In this document: one piece after another, positions 6,446-14,600 of the stretch | How the letters are laid out: every line of letters starts with the position of its first letter | How positions within the stretch are numbered: the first letter of the stretch is position 1 | Translations under genes and position numbers: made by a program | From: DASUBV01 sp035763085 | GTDB lineage: Bacteria; Actinomycetota; Actinomycetes; Streptosporangiales; Streptosporangiaceae | Reading direction: 5' to 3' | DNA: 15,266 bases | Assembly (NCBI GenBank): GCA_035763085.1 | Contig: DASUBV010000379.1 | Location: 1-15,266, forward strand | The notes under the pieces: generated by a model | Told to the model about the DNA's origin: nothing | The model's input: only the letters and a program-made list of their open reading frames with translations | Databases searched by the model: none

Positions 6446-6868
6446 GTGCCCGGCTATCCCGTTCTGATGCACACCGCGCTGGATGCCACGGACACCCGCG
6501 CTCTCGCGGAGTTCTACCGGGAGTTCCTCGGCCTGCGGTACCGCCCCGGCGATGAGATCCCGGCCGGCGGCAGCGACGACGACGCGGACTGGCTGGTCCT
6601 GCTCGATCAGGCGGGACACCGGGTGCTCGCGTTCCAGCGGGTCCCGGTCCTGGCCCGGCCGACCTGGCCGGCGCACGAGGTACCGAAGCAGATGCATCAC
6701 GACTACCGGGTGCCCAGCATCGGGGAACTGCAGCGGCAGCGGCAGCGCGCCGAGGAACTCGGGGCCACCCTGCTGTATGACCGCTCCGGCGATGAGGAAG
6801 AGCCGCTGTACGTGCTCGCCGACCCCGCCGGGCATCCGTTCTGCATCCTCGTCGGCGCTGCGGGCTAG
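6446..6868 (+). CDS. VOC-family (glyoxalase-like) protein
   Basis: A 140-residue vicinal-oxygen-chelate protein made of two beta-alpha-beta-beta-beta modules. The start is the GTG at 6446, chosen because AGGAGGT (6434-6440) lies five bases upstream; the ATG 30 bases further upstream has no RBS. Module one includes HTALDATDTRALAEFYREF (from His9) and FLGL; module two includes KQMHHDYRV (81-89) and ADPAGHPFCI (125-134), the usual closing strand of Glyoxalase_6-type members. The probable metal positions are His9 and His84 or His85. The actual substrate is unknown; relatives include antibiotic-resistance and dioxygenase proteins. It converges with the cytochrome b gene, and the two stop codons overlap in the CTAG at 6865-6868. 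Confidence 0.85.
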   Translation: MPGYPVLMHTALDATDTRALAEFYREFLGLRYRPGDEIPAGGSDDDADWLVLLDQAGHRVLAFQRVPVLARPTWPAHEVPKQMHHDYRVPSIGELQRQRQRAEELGATLLYDRSGDEEEPLYVLADPAGHPFCILVGAAG

Positions 6869-8271
6869 CGTCGGCCGCCCTGGAGCTCACCGCGCGCCCG
6901 AGGCTCCGCCACGGCGCGCCGTACCGGCTCGGTGATCTCCCGGAAGGCGCCGTCCGGGGTCATCACGATCAGCCCGGTGGGGCGGCCGTGCTCGGCTTCG
7001 TCCCGTTCCCGCCGGGTCAGGCCGAGGCAGATCCGCTCCGTGAGGGTGAAGGCGAGCAGCGGGCCGATGAGCACGGCTACCCGGAAGAACCAGGTGACGG
7101 CGAACAGGTCCAGGTGGAAGTGGTAGGCGATCTGATCATTGGCGGCTGCGGCCCACAGGAGGCCGTAGAAGGTGATTCCGGCCGCGCCCACCCCCGTGCG
7201 GGCTGCCGCGTCGCGCGGGCGGTCCAGCAGGTAGTGCGCGGCCCGGTCGCCGGTGAGCCTGCGTTCGAGCAGGGGGTAGCCGGCCAGCAGGGTGAAGAAG
7301 ACGCCGGGAACGATGAGCGCGGGCACGAGTACCGAGAGGGTGAGCGGATGACCGGCTATCTGGACTTCCCAGGCCGGCATGATCCGGAGCGCGCCGTCCA
7401 GGATGCCCATGTACCAGTCGGGCACGGCTCCGGCCGTGATCGCCCCCGGCTGGTAGGGCCCGTACAGCCAGATCGGGCTGATCTGGAACAGCGCCCCCAG
7501 CAGGGTGAGCAGCCCGCAGGTGGCGAAGAACATCGCCGCGGAGGCGACCAGCGGGGCGCTGAAGAATGACCCGGGACGGCCGGAGCTCGCCGCGCCGGGG
7601 AAGCGGCCGTAACCGTGCCGCCGGGCCAGCCGGCGCTGGAGGGCGAACAGCCCGGCCATGGCGACCGGGAGGATCAGCACGTGCACCCAGTAGAGCAGCG
7701 GAATGATCCGGTGGCCGGGGACCTCGCCGCCGAACAGCCAGAGCATCAGCCGGGTGCCCGCCACCGGGATGGACTGGACCACCCCCTGCAGCAACGCCAG
7801 GCCGCCACCGGAGAGCATGTCGTCGGGCAGGATCGAGCCGGTCCAGCCCGCCGCCATGCCAAGCGGGAGCAGGGCCACCCAGATGAGCCAGTTCAGCCCG
7901 CCTGGCCGGCGGAACGCACCGGTGAAGAACAGCCGCAGGATCTGCAGGCAGACCGCCGCGACGAAGATCAGCGCCGCCCACTGGTGCACCTGCCGCAGCA
8001 GCATCCCGCCGCGCACGTCGAAGCTGAGATGCAGAGCCGACTCATACGCGCGGGAGACAGGCACACCGCGCAGCGGGGCGTACGAGCCGTGATAGATGAC
8101 CCGCTCCATGGACGGGTCCAGGAACACGGCCAGGACGACGCCCGTGGCGGCCAGCACCACGAAGGCGTACAGCGCGAGTTCCCCGAACAGGAACGACCAC
8201 CGATCTCCGGATACCTGCCGCGACCCCTGGCTGGTCACCTGGCGCGGCAGCCGTGACGTGAGCGCCATCAC
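6865..8271 (-). CDS. Orphan QcrB-like cytochrome b with one heme-ligand pair replaced by Gln
   Basis: A 468-residue membrane protein clearly homologous to actinobacterial QcrB, the cytochrome b subunit of the bc complex that oxidises menaquinol. Shared landmarks are WSFLFGELALYAFVVL (first helix), DVRGGMLLRQVHQWAALIF, LRLFFTGAFRRP, LPDDMLSGGGL, the quinol-site PDWYMGILDGALRIMP (284-299) and HFHLDLFAVTWFFR. About eight or nine helices are visible. The first heme's ligands are retained (His96 in helix 2, His197 in helix 4). The second pair, expected 14 and 15 residues later, is Gln110 (CLQILR) and Gln212 (FALQRR). It is shorter than canonical QcrB and has no qcrA or qcrC beside it. Start: GTG 8271 (or the adjacent ATG 8268), with GGGGGAG upstream. 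A CRP-type operator lies 137 bases upstream. An alternative electron-transfer partner is likely but unseen. Confidence 0.9.
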   Translation of the reverse strand: MMALTSRLPRQVTSQGSRQVSGDRWSFLFGELALYAFVVLAATGVVLAVFLDPSMERVIYHGSYAPLRGVPVSRAYESALHLSFDVRGGMLLRQVHQWAALIFVAAVCLQILRLFFTGAFRRPGGLNWLIWVALLPLGMAAGWTGSILPDDMLSGGGLALLQGVVQSIPVAGTRLMLWLFGGEVPGHRIIPLLYWVHVLILPVAMAGLFALQRRLARRHGYGRFPGAASSGRPGSFFSAPLVASAAMFFATCGLLTLLGALFQISPIWLYGPYQPGAITAGAVPDWYMGILDGALRIMPAWEVQIAGHPLTLSVLVPALIVPGVFFTLLAGYPLLERRLTGDRAAHYLLDRPRDAAARTGVGAAGITFYGLLWAAAANDQIAYHFHLDLFAVTWFFRVAVLIGPLLAFTLTERICLGLTRRERDEAEHGRPTGLIVMTPDGAFREITEPVRRAVAEPRARGELQGGRR

Positions 8272-8352
8272 GGCCGCTCTCCCCCGGCTCCGGACCGGCC
8301 TGCCCCGCAGTCTTCGCTTCTCATCTGCCCCGTTCTCCCTCGTTGCGTCCCC

Positions 8353-8387
8353 TCACATAGGTGACGCGTCAGGGCGCGCCGATGTGA
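8353..8387. promoter_or_regulatory. Paired TGTGA half-sites around a TGACGCGTCA palindrome
   Basis: TCACAT (8353-8358) and ATGTGA (8382-8387) form an inverted pair 23 bases apart. Between them is the perfect 10-bp palindrome TGACGCGTCA (8362-8371). They lie between the cytochrome b start and the full CRP-type site at 8408. They may be additional weak CRP-family half-sites plus an operator for another regulator. On the minus strand, the TATGTG at 8354-8359 could also serve as the -10 box of the cytochrome gene. All roles are inferred. Confidence 0.35.
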
Positions 8388-8407
8388 CGTAGCCCGGCCC
8401 GGGAACG

Positions 8408-8425
8408 GTGTGAAGACGCTCACAC
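8408..8425. promoter_or_regulatory. CRP/GlxR-type operator, GTGTGA-N6-TCACAC
   Basis: A perfect 6-6-6 dyad, GTGTGA-AGACGC-TCACAC, contains the exact CRP-family consensus TGTGA-N6-TCACA used by E. coli CRP and by actinobacterial GlxR/Crp. It sits between the divergent cytochrome b gene (start 137 bases away) and the deaminase gene (start 138 bases away). If the cytochrome -10 is near 8354-8359, the site centre falls at about -70, an activating position. Control of respiratory genes by GlxR is known in corynebacteria; control here is inference. Confidence 0.6.
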
Positions 8426-8429
8426 GCTC

Positions 8430-8488
8430 GCCGGCCAGCGTGCCGGACGAGCAGGCCGTCGGGCTCCGGCGGCAGCCGGCTGGCCGGC
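8430..8488. repeat. 10-bp inverted repeat upstream of the deaminase gene
   Basis: GCCGGCCAGC (8430-8439) and GCTGGCCGGC (8479-8488) are exact inverted copies separated by 39 bases. They could form a long-loop hairpin or two binding half-sites immediately beyond the CRP-type operator. In such GC-rich DNA a chance origin is possible. The rest of the 291-bp gene-free stretch (8272-8562) shows only a possible TAGGGT -10 box at 8527-8532 for the deaminase gene and no RNA gene. Confidence 0.3.
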
Positions 8489-8562
8489 CCCCCAGACCGC
8501 GGGCGCAGCGGTGTCTGCTCGCCGCATAGGGTGACGCCCTGGCCAACAGGAACGGAGCGGGC

Positions 8563-9591
8563 GTGACCTCACCACTAGCTGAGCCGGGCACCACCGGGAG
8601 CACGCAACGGGACTTGCGGGCGCTGCCGAAGGCGGAACTGCATGTGCACCTGCTCGGCGCGATGCGGCCGGCCACGCTGGTAGAGCTGACCGCCAGTGCC
8701 GGGCTCCCCGCCGCCGACCCGCGCGGATTCAGCACGTTCGCCGAGTTCCAGCAGACCTTCCAGGCGGTATTTGAGGTCCTGACGCGGCCCGGGCACCTGG
8801 CCCGGCTTGTCCGCGAGGTGGTCGCCGACGCCGCGGCCGACGGCGTGGTGTGGGTTCAGCCGCACTTCGACCCGCACATCTATCCGCAGCTCGGCCCGCC
8901 CGAGCAGGTCATGGAGCTGGTCCTGGACGCGGGGCGCGACGAGGGTGCCCGGCGCGGCGTCGGCTTCGGGCTGACCATGGCCGCCATGCGCCACCTGGGC
9001 CCGCAGGCGGCTGCGGACCTGGCGCGGTTCGCCGGCCGGTACGCGGGCCACGGGGTGCATGCCTTCGGGCTGACCGGCGATGAGGCCGCGTTTCCCGGCG
9101 ACCCGTTCGCCGGGGCGTTCGCGGTGGCCCGCGACGCCGGCCTGACCGCTGCTCCGCATGCCGGTGAGCTGTCCGGGCCGGAGAGCGTGCGAACCGCCGT
9201 GCTGGCGCTGGGCGCGCAGCGGATCGCCCATGGCGTGCGGGCCGCCGAGGATCCTGCCGTGCTGGCGATGCTGGCCGAGCGCGACGTCACGCTCGATGTG
9301 TGCCTGTCGTCGAATCTCCTCCTGGGCGTGGTCCCCGCGATGTCGCAGCACCCGCTCCCGCGGCTGCTCGCGGCCGGGGTGCGCTGCTCGCTCGGCGCTG
9401 ACGATCCGCTGCCGTTCGGCGTGGGGCTCCTCGACGAGTACCGGATCGCGCGCTCGGAGCTCGGGCTGCCTGACCACCAGCTGGCCGCCCTCGCGCGCAC
9501 GTCAGTCGAGACGAGCGGCGCCCCGGCATCGCTGATTCGCGCTGCCACGGCCCGGATCGACAGCTGGCTCGCCGGGCCTGCCGGGCCCTAG
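8563..9591 (+). CDS. Adenosine-deaminase-family hydrolase with altered nucleoside pocket
   Basis: A 342-residue zinc (beta/alpha)8-barrel deaminase. Metal and catalytic motifs are present: ELHVHL (His27, His29), HAGE (His199, Glu202), IAHG (His223) and GADDP (Asp280, Asp281), plus GLTGDE (169-174) and CLSSNLLLGVV. The length is typical of adenosine deaminases. One departure matters: in mouse ADA the Asp of HVHLDG (Asp19) binds the ribose 5'-OH, but here the motif reads HVHLLG with Leu31. The true substrate may therefore be a 5'-modified nucleoside (deoxyadenosine-, methylthioadenosine- or aminofutalosine-type) or another amino-purine. The GTG at 8563 is chosen with a weak purine-rich RBS (GGAACGGAG) upstream. 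It diverges from the cytochrome b gene across the CRP-site region and is followed 98 bases later by the MOSC gene. Confidence 0.85.
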   Translation: MTSPLAEPGTTGSTQRDLRALPKAELHVHLLGAMRPATLVELTASAGLPAADPRGFSTFAEFQQTFQAVFEVLTRPGHLARLVREVVADAAADGVVWVQPHFDPHIYPQLGPPEQVMELVLDAGRDEGARRGVGFGLTMAAMRHLGPQAAADLARFAGRYAGHGVHAFGLTGDEAAFPGDPFAGAFAVARDAGLTAAPHAGELSGPESVRTAVLALGAQRIAHGVRAAEDPAVLAMLAERDVTLDVCLSSNLLLGVVPAMSQHPLPRLLAAGVRCSLGADDPLPFGVGLLDEYRIARSELGLPDHQLAALARTSVETSGAPASLIRAATARIDSWLAGPAGP

Positions 9592-9609
9592 CGGCATGCT
9601 GACAGGGCC
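9584..9609 (+). terminator. Weak hairpin after the deaminase gene
   Basis: GGCCCT (9584-9589) pairs with AGGGCC (9604-9609), with a possible inner AGC/GCT pairing and a small bulge. The left arm overlaps the stop codon. There is no T-tract, so it would be at best an atypical terminator of the kind common in high-GC actinobacteria, or a partial attenuator before the MOSC gene. Confidence 0.25.
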
Positions 9610-9689
9610 GGGGGCGCTGCGACGGGCCAGGCCCGCCACACTCGGCACCACTGCATGGCACGGGCGGCGTCACGTCGAGGGAGGCAATC

Positions 9690-10391
9690 ATGACCGTGGT
9701 GGGTCGCGTCGCCGGGCTGTGGCGGTACCCGGTGAAGTCCATGCAGGCCGAGGAACTGGACGCCGCCGAGGTGTGGTGGCACGGGCTGGCCGGCGATCGC
9801 CGCTGGGCGTTCATCCGCGACGGCCAGGTGCGCAGCGGTTTCCCGTGGCTGACGATCCGGGAACTGCCCGAGCTCGCCCGGTACCGGCCCCGGTTTGCCG
9901 ACCCGGGCCGGCCCAACGCCTCCGCCGTGCTGGTCAGCACGCCGTCCGGCGCGGAACTCAACGTGGCCGACCCGGTGCTCGCCGCCGAGCTCGGGCCGGG
10001 CGTCCGGGTCATCAAGCAGGACCGCGGTGTCTTCGACTCGCTGCCCCTGTCCCTGCTGACCACACAGTCCCTGGCCGGGGTCGGCCAGCTGCTCGGCGCC
10101 GAGCCGGCAGTCGGGCGGTTCCGGCCCAACCTCCTGGTGGACGCGCCCGGCCCCGCCTTTCCCGAGGACGCCTGGGTCGGCCGGACACTGCGCCTCGGCG
10201 AGCTGCGGATGCGGGTAGACCGGCGTGACCCGCGGTGCGTGATGGTCACCGTCGACCCGGTGACGCTGCAGCGGGACCGGGAGGTCCTGCGCGCCATCGC
10301 ACGGCAGCGCGACAACCTGCTCGGGGTCTACGGCTCGGTCGTGCAGCCGGGCCGGGTGGCGGTGGGCGACACGGTCGAGCTCGAGCACTGA
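9690..10391 (+). CDS. MOSC-domain protein (mARC/YcbX-like)
   Basis: A 233-residue protein with an N-terminal MOSC beta-barrel (GLWRYPVKSMQAEEL, residues 9-23; GLAGDRRWAFI, 32-42) and a C-terminal MOSC sulfur-carrier/molybdenum-cofactor domain. The latter has FRPNLLVD (144-151), the conserved Cys183 in DPRCVMVTVDP (180-190) and the closing GVYGSVVQPGRVAVGD segment. In mARC and YcbX the equivalent Cys binds Mo in the cofactor and the enzyme reduces N-hydroxylated compounds. The C-terminal 2Fe-2S domain of YcbX is missing, so any reductase would need a separate electron donor. GAGGGAGG lies just upstream of the ATG at 9690. It follows the deaminase gene on the same strand and ends 22 bases before the convergent jetD stop. 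Confidence 0.88.
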   Translation: MTVVGRVAGLWRYPVKSMQAEELDAAEVWWHGLAGDRRWAFIRDGQVRSGFPWLTIRELPELARYRPRFADPGRPNASAVLVSTPSGAELNVADPVLAAELGPGVRVIKQDRGVFDSLPLSLLTTQSLAGVGQLLGAEPAVGRFRPNLLVDAPGPAFPEDAWVGRTLRLGELRMRVDRRDPRCVMVTVDPVTLQRDREVLRAIARQRDNLLGVYGSVVQPGRVAVGDTVELEH

Positions 10392-10413
10392 CCCGCTGCC
10401 GGGCGCTGACCTG

Positions 10414-11667
10414 CTAGGGAGCGAGGTCCTGGAGCAGGACGTCCAGGGTGAGCTCTTCCTCCACCCGGAGGTTGCGGCAGCGCATCGCGGCGGCGAGCGG
10501 CGGGTCCCAGGGCGTCGCGGCCGGCTCGCCGAGGAGCCGCCCGAGCGCGTGAGCTGCCCGCACCCCGCTCTCGTATGCCTCGTGGTCAAACCGCCATGGC
10601 CGCCAGCTCACCCGCTGACGCACCGCGCGAGCGATCCGCACACCGCCCCAGTCGAAATCACCGTGGTAATCAAACTCCGCGCCACCGAGTGCCAGCAGTT
10701 CCAGCAGCCGCCACCCGGCGGCAGACGGCTGGCCGCCGACGCATACCAGCGGCTCGCACCTGGGGCCAAGCTGGTCGGCAGCACTTGCGACAACCACCGG
10801 GTTCTCGCATATCCGCACTCGGGCTGCCCGCAGCGGGTCATCATGACCGCGGAGCTGCCGGAGCGTGAGCACGGACGGCTGACCTGCCTCGCGGCATGAC
10901 GCCAGGATCCTGCCCAGCGACGTGCGCGTGTCACCCGGCAGGCCCATGCAGAGCACCAGGGACGACAGCTCGTCCAGGTGGACTCCCGCGCCGGCCCACG
11001 CTGCGCGACGGGAGTCGGCGGTTCCCTCCGCCGCGAATGGCAGGCCAGCCAGCGCGCGCACCGCAGAAAGGACGAGCGTGCCGGCCGGGCGCCCGTCGTC
11101 CAGGGCGTGAGCATCACCACAGCACTCGGCAGCGAGCCGTCCGACCGGGATGCCGGGTGAGGGCAGCCGCCGGAGCACCTTCGCGACCTGGGCCAGGAGA
11201 TGCTGCGCCTGACCTGGTTCCGGGGCCAGCCGGCGCACCACGCCGGTCGAATCGAGCCAGTCCCGCCACCGCGATAGTTCGCCCCGGTCAGCTATGGCCT
11301 CGTCTAGTGACTCAAACGCGGCTGCCCAGGCGACCGCCCGGTCAGCCCGTTCCCTGGCGCGATCCCGTGGCGGGCCTGTCAGGCGGGTCACCGCCTCGGC
11401 TAGCCCGCCCGGCGCGGCGCCGCTGTCCCGGAGAATGCGGTCGACTTCCTCCAGCGACACCGAGAGCGATGCCCCCGAGCGGGCCGGCCTCCCGATGAGC
11501 CGCTCAAGTGCCCGCCGCTGCTGCGCCGTGGCGGCGACCAGCGTCACCGTGCCGGTCAGCGAGCGGCCGGCTTCCACCCGGTCGCGGGCCCGGCGAACCA
11601 GCCACGCGAGCTGCTCGCCGCCCATCAGCCGGGCCAGCCTGCCGTCGCCACGACCGGTATCGCTCAC
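10414..11667 (-). CDS. jetD: JetD-type Toprim subunit of a type III Wadjet system (TIGR02679, DUF2399)
   Basis: A 417-residue protein of the TIGR02679 family: an N-terminal DUF3323-like helical region (about 1-280) and a C-terminal DUF2399 Toprim-like domain. The Toprim signature is intact: catalytic Glu288 in RICENPVVV, VGGQPSAAGW (310-319) and the metal-binding YHGDFDWGG (334-342; Asp337, Asp339). In Wadjet systems JetD is the nuclease that cleaves closed circular plasmid DNA captured by the JetABC SMC-like motor. The start is taken as the GTG at 11667, because it forms a GTGA overlap with the TGA of jetC (11664-11666), a classic translational coupling; the longer 461-codon reading is an out-of-operon extension. 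It is the last gene of its operon; the MOSC gene converges 22 bases downstream. Confidence 0.88.
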   Translation of the reverse strand: MSDTGRGDGRLARLMGGEQLAWLVRRARDRVEAGRSLTGTVTLVAATAQQRRALERLIGRPARSGASLSVSLEEVDRILRDSGAAPGGLAEAVTRLTGPPRDRARERADRAVAWAAAFESLDEAIADRGELSRWRDWLDSTGVVRRLAPEPGQAQHLLAQVAKVLRRLPSPGIPVGRLAAECCGDAHALDDGRPAGTLVLSAVRALAGLPFAAEGTADSRRAAWAGAGVHLDELSSLVLCMGLPGDTRTSLGRILASCREAGQPSVLTLRQLRGHDDPLRAARVRICENPVVVASAADQLGPRCEPLVCVGGQPSAAGWRLLELLALGGAEFDYHGDFDWGGVRIARAVRQRVSWRPWRFDHEAYESGVRAAHALGRLLGEPAATPWDPPLAAAMRCRNLRVEEELTLDVLLQDLAP

Positions 11668-14600
11668 GTCGCCGCCCGGCCGGCCAGGCGGCGCTCCCGT
11701 CCGTCCCACCGCCACGGCGTGACCAGGACAGCGTCGATACCGTCCTGGCGCGCCAGCTGGCAGATAGCGAGCCCGGGGACCTGCGGGTAACAGCCCCACT
11801 CGCGCTCACTGGTCATCACGACATCCATATCGAATGTCGCGAGCAGCCCGAGGCACTTGGCCCGGGAGTCGTCATCAACCCCCGCGAAGGCCTCATCCAG
11901 TGCGATCAGCCGTGGCGCGTTCGGGTTAGCGGCCGACTTGTAGTGCGCCGACGCGGCAGCGAACAGCGGAACCGAGGCAGCCAGGGCGCGCTCCCCGCCA
12001 GAGGCCGGGCCCGCGGCCGGCCGCCATTGCCCGTCCTGGTACCGCTGGATCGCGAAATCGTGCCACCGGCGGTAGTCCAGCGCGACGGTCAGCGCCTCAG
12101 CCCAGCCAGCCGCAGGGTTGCTGGAGTGCTCGGCGGCGATGCGCTGCTGCAGGAAGGCCCCGACCGTGGCGCGGTCGCTAGCGGACCAGGCGTCGATGGT
12201 CTGCCGGAGCTTGTGCCGGACCTGATCCAGCCCGTCTGGAGCGTCCCGCGCCTGGCGCCAGATCAGCCGCAGCTTCATGCCCGTGGACGTCGGCCGGGAC
12301 TCCAGCTCATCGTTCATGGCCCTGACTTCAGCCTCGGCAGCGGTCATCAGCTCATGCATGCTGCCAGCCACCTCGTTCAGCAGGTGGTTTTCCAGGATCT
12401 CCTGTTCCCGGGCCGACAGCAGCCTGGCCCGCTGCTCCGCCTCGTCGCTGAGCGCCGCGGCGAGTCCGGGGACGTCGTGGCTGCGGCCCTGGAAGATCAC
12501 GTCCACGACGATGATGCCGTCCCGCAGCGTCAGCCCCGCCGAATGGCCGTGCCGGGCCATCGCATCGCCGAGCAGCTTGTGCTCCTCGGTTACCCGCTTC
12601 TGGATCCGGTCCCACGGGCCGTCCGCGTCATCAACAGACTCCAGCTCCGCATTGACCGCGCGGGCCATCAGCACGGCCGGCGTCGCCAGCCACGGCTGCC
12701 GGGTGTCCGGGATCTCCAGCGCCGGCAGCGCCACCCCCAGGAGCCCGGTATCGGCGAAGGACTGGAATTCCGCCACGGCGGTGTCCCGGGCCCGGGTGGC
12801 CTCGTCTATCTCCCCGGTCAGCCTGTCCTGCGCGCCCTGGGCCTTCCCGCGATCTTCCAGGGCGGTCTGCTCGACGGCCCGCGCAGCCTGCTCGGCCGAA
12901 CGCCGCCGGTCCAGGTCACGCTGGACCTGCTCCAGCTTCTGGTTGAGCTCATCTACCGCCGCCCCGGCAGTCTCGCGAAGCGTGTCATACGCTTCCCGGG
13001 CGGCGGCCGCGTCTTCCCGGGCCGCCGCCGCAGCACTGGTCGCCTCATCCAGGCGCTCCTGGCTGTCGGCCACCTCCGCCGCCGCTTCGCCCGAGGCCCG
13101 CGCCGCCGCCTGCCAGCCTTCGGCGCAGGGCCATAGCCCGGCGAGCGCCAGCCGGTAGGCAGCCACCCCGGACCGGACCTCCGCAAGCTCGCCAGGATCG
13201 GCGGGCAGGGCGACATCGCGCGCGAACTCGTCCGCGCGCAGCACGGCGGCGTCGAGTTCCTTCTCGCGCTGCTGGCACAGGCTGACGGCACGGTCATACT
13301 GCTCGCGCAGCTCGCCCTCCCGCCGTCGCTCAGCGGCGGCCACGGTGTGCGCCTCGCGCACCGCCGCGTCCGGTGGCACCGTGCGATGTTCCGCCGCCAG
13401 CCGCTCCCTGCGCGAGCTCGCGGCGGCCAGGGCCACGTCGAGCCCGGCGATTGCCTCCTGCTCCCGCTGCCGCTCCCCCAGCAGCCGCTCGATCCTGGCG
13501 CGCCGCGCGGCCTCCCGCGCTCCCTCTCCGATGTAGCCGGCGCTGTCCTTGCCCCAGCCGCCGCTCAGCAGCCCGTTCGCCCACCGGCCATCCGCCGATA
13601 CCCAGGTCTCAGCCTGCCCGCTGGTCTCGCCGCTGCTCCGGCCAAGGCCAATGGCTGACAGCGCCGCGCGGACACTGTCATCAGACAGCAGCCGCGCCTG
13701 CGGGTCATCGGGGTCGATCGCCGGGATCAGGACGCTGGCGCAGGACGGGCCGGACACGGGGGCGAGCCCGGACACCACGGCCACATCGCCCCTGACAAGG
13801 TCTCCTCCGGGAGTGACCCACGCGTCGAGAATGCCCGCAGCCTCCAGCGCGGCCTCGATCCCGGCGCGGTCTCCGGGAGCCAGCCCGGCCGCGAAGTCAG
13901 TTACCTTCCACAGCGGCGCTCCCGGCCGGTCATCGCGCACGCCGGGCGCCCTGGTGTGCGGCGCCGGCGGGCCGTCGTGGCCGCCTGCCCGCAGCCGGTC
14001 GATCTCCCCGCTGAGCTCCGCAGCGCGCTCGGCGTGACTGGCACGGCGGGCCGACAGTCCCGCCTCGAGGCGGCCAAGCTCGGAGCCCGCTGCCCGCGCT
14101 GCGTCGTCAATGGCCGCGATCGCCGGGTTGGGGCCATCCGCAGTCACCGCCCACGCCTCCAGGGCGTCGACGAGCGCATCGGGGTCGGCGATCCTGAGCT
14201 CGGCCAGCCCGCCAAGGTAGCGCCGGTAGGCACTGGCCAGTTCCCCGCTGCATTGCGCGGCTGCGTGCTCTGCAGTAGCGATCCGGTCTGCTGCGGCCTG
14301 GATCTCCGCCGTGACCCGGTCCGCCTCGGCGCGTGCTGCCCGGAGTGCGGTGCGCCGCTCCCCGGCCGCGGCCAGGAGCCGCTCCAGCTGCCCCACGGCC
14401 TGTTCTCTGCGATCGGCGGCGGCTTTGGTCTCCCGCCGCGCCCGGCCCAGGTCCTGCTGCCAGCTGCCGGCCGCCGCATGATGATCGGTCAGGCAGCGGG
14501 CCGTCCCGGCAGCCTGATCAGCAAGGCGCATGGCTGCGTCCAGCGCGCTTTGCGCGGCTCCGGCCCGCGCTGCGGCCTGATCAGCTCGTGCGGACCGGGT

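Noticed and set aside
7615..8256. 213-codon plus-strand ORF opposite the cytochrome b gene
   Set aside because: Its Gln/Arg/Pro-rich translation is the complement of transmembrane codons; no family motif or RBS is present.
6865..8271. Idea that the cytochrome b belongs to a complete bc complex in this window
   Set aside because: No Rieske (CxH) or cytochrome c (CxxCH with membrane anchor) gene is found near it on either strand.
11508..13136. 542-codon plus-strand ORF opposite jetC and jetD
   Set aside because: It spans the antisense of two well-supported genes and has low-complexity Arg/Pro/Gly sequence without motifs, a known artefact of high-GC DNA.
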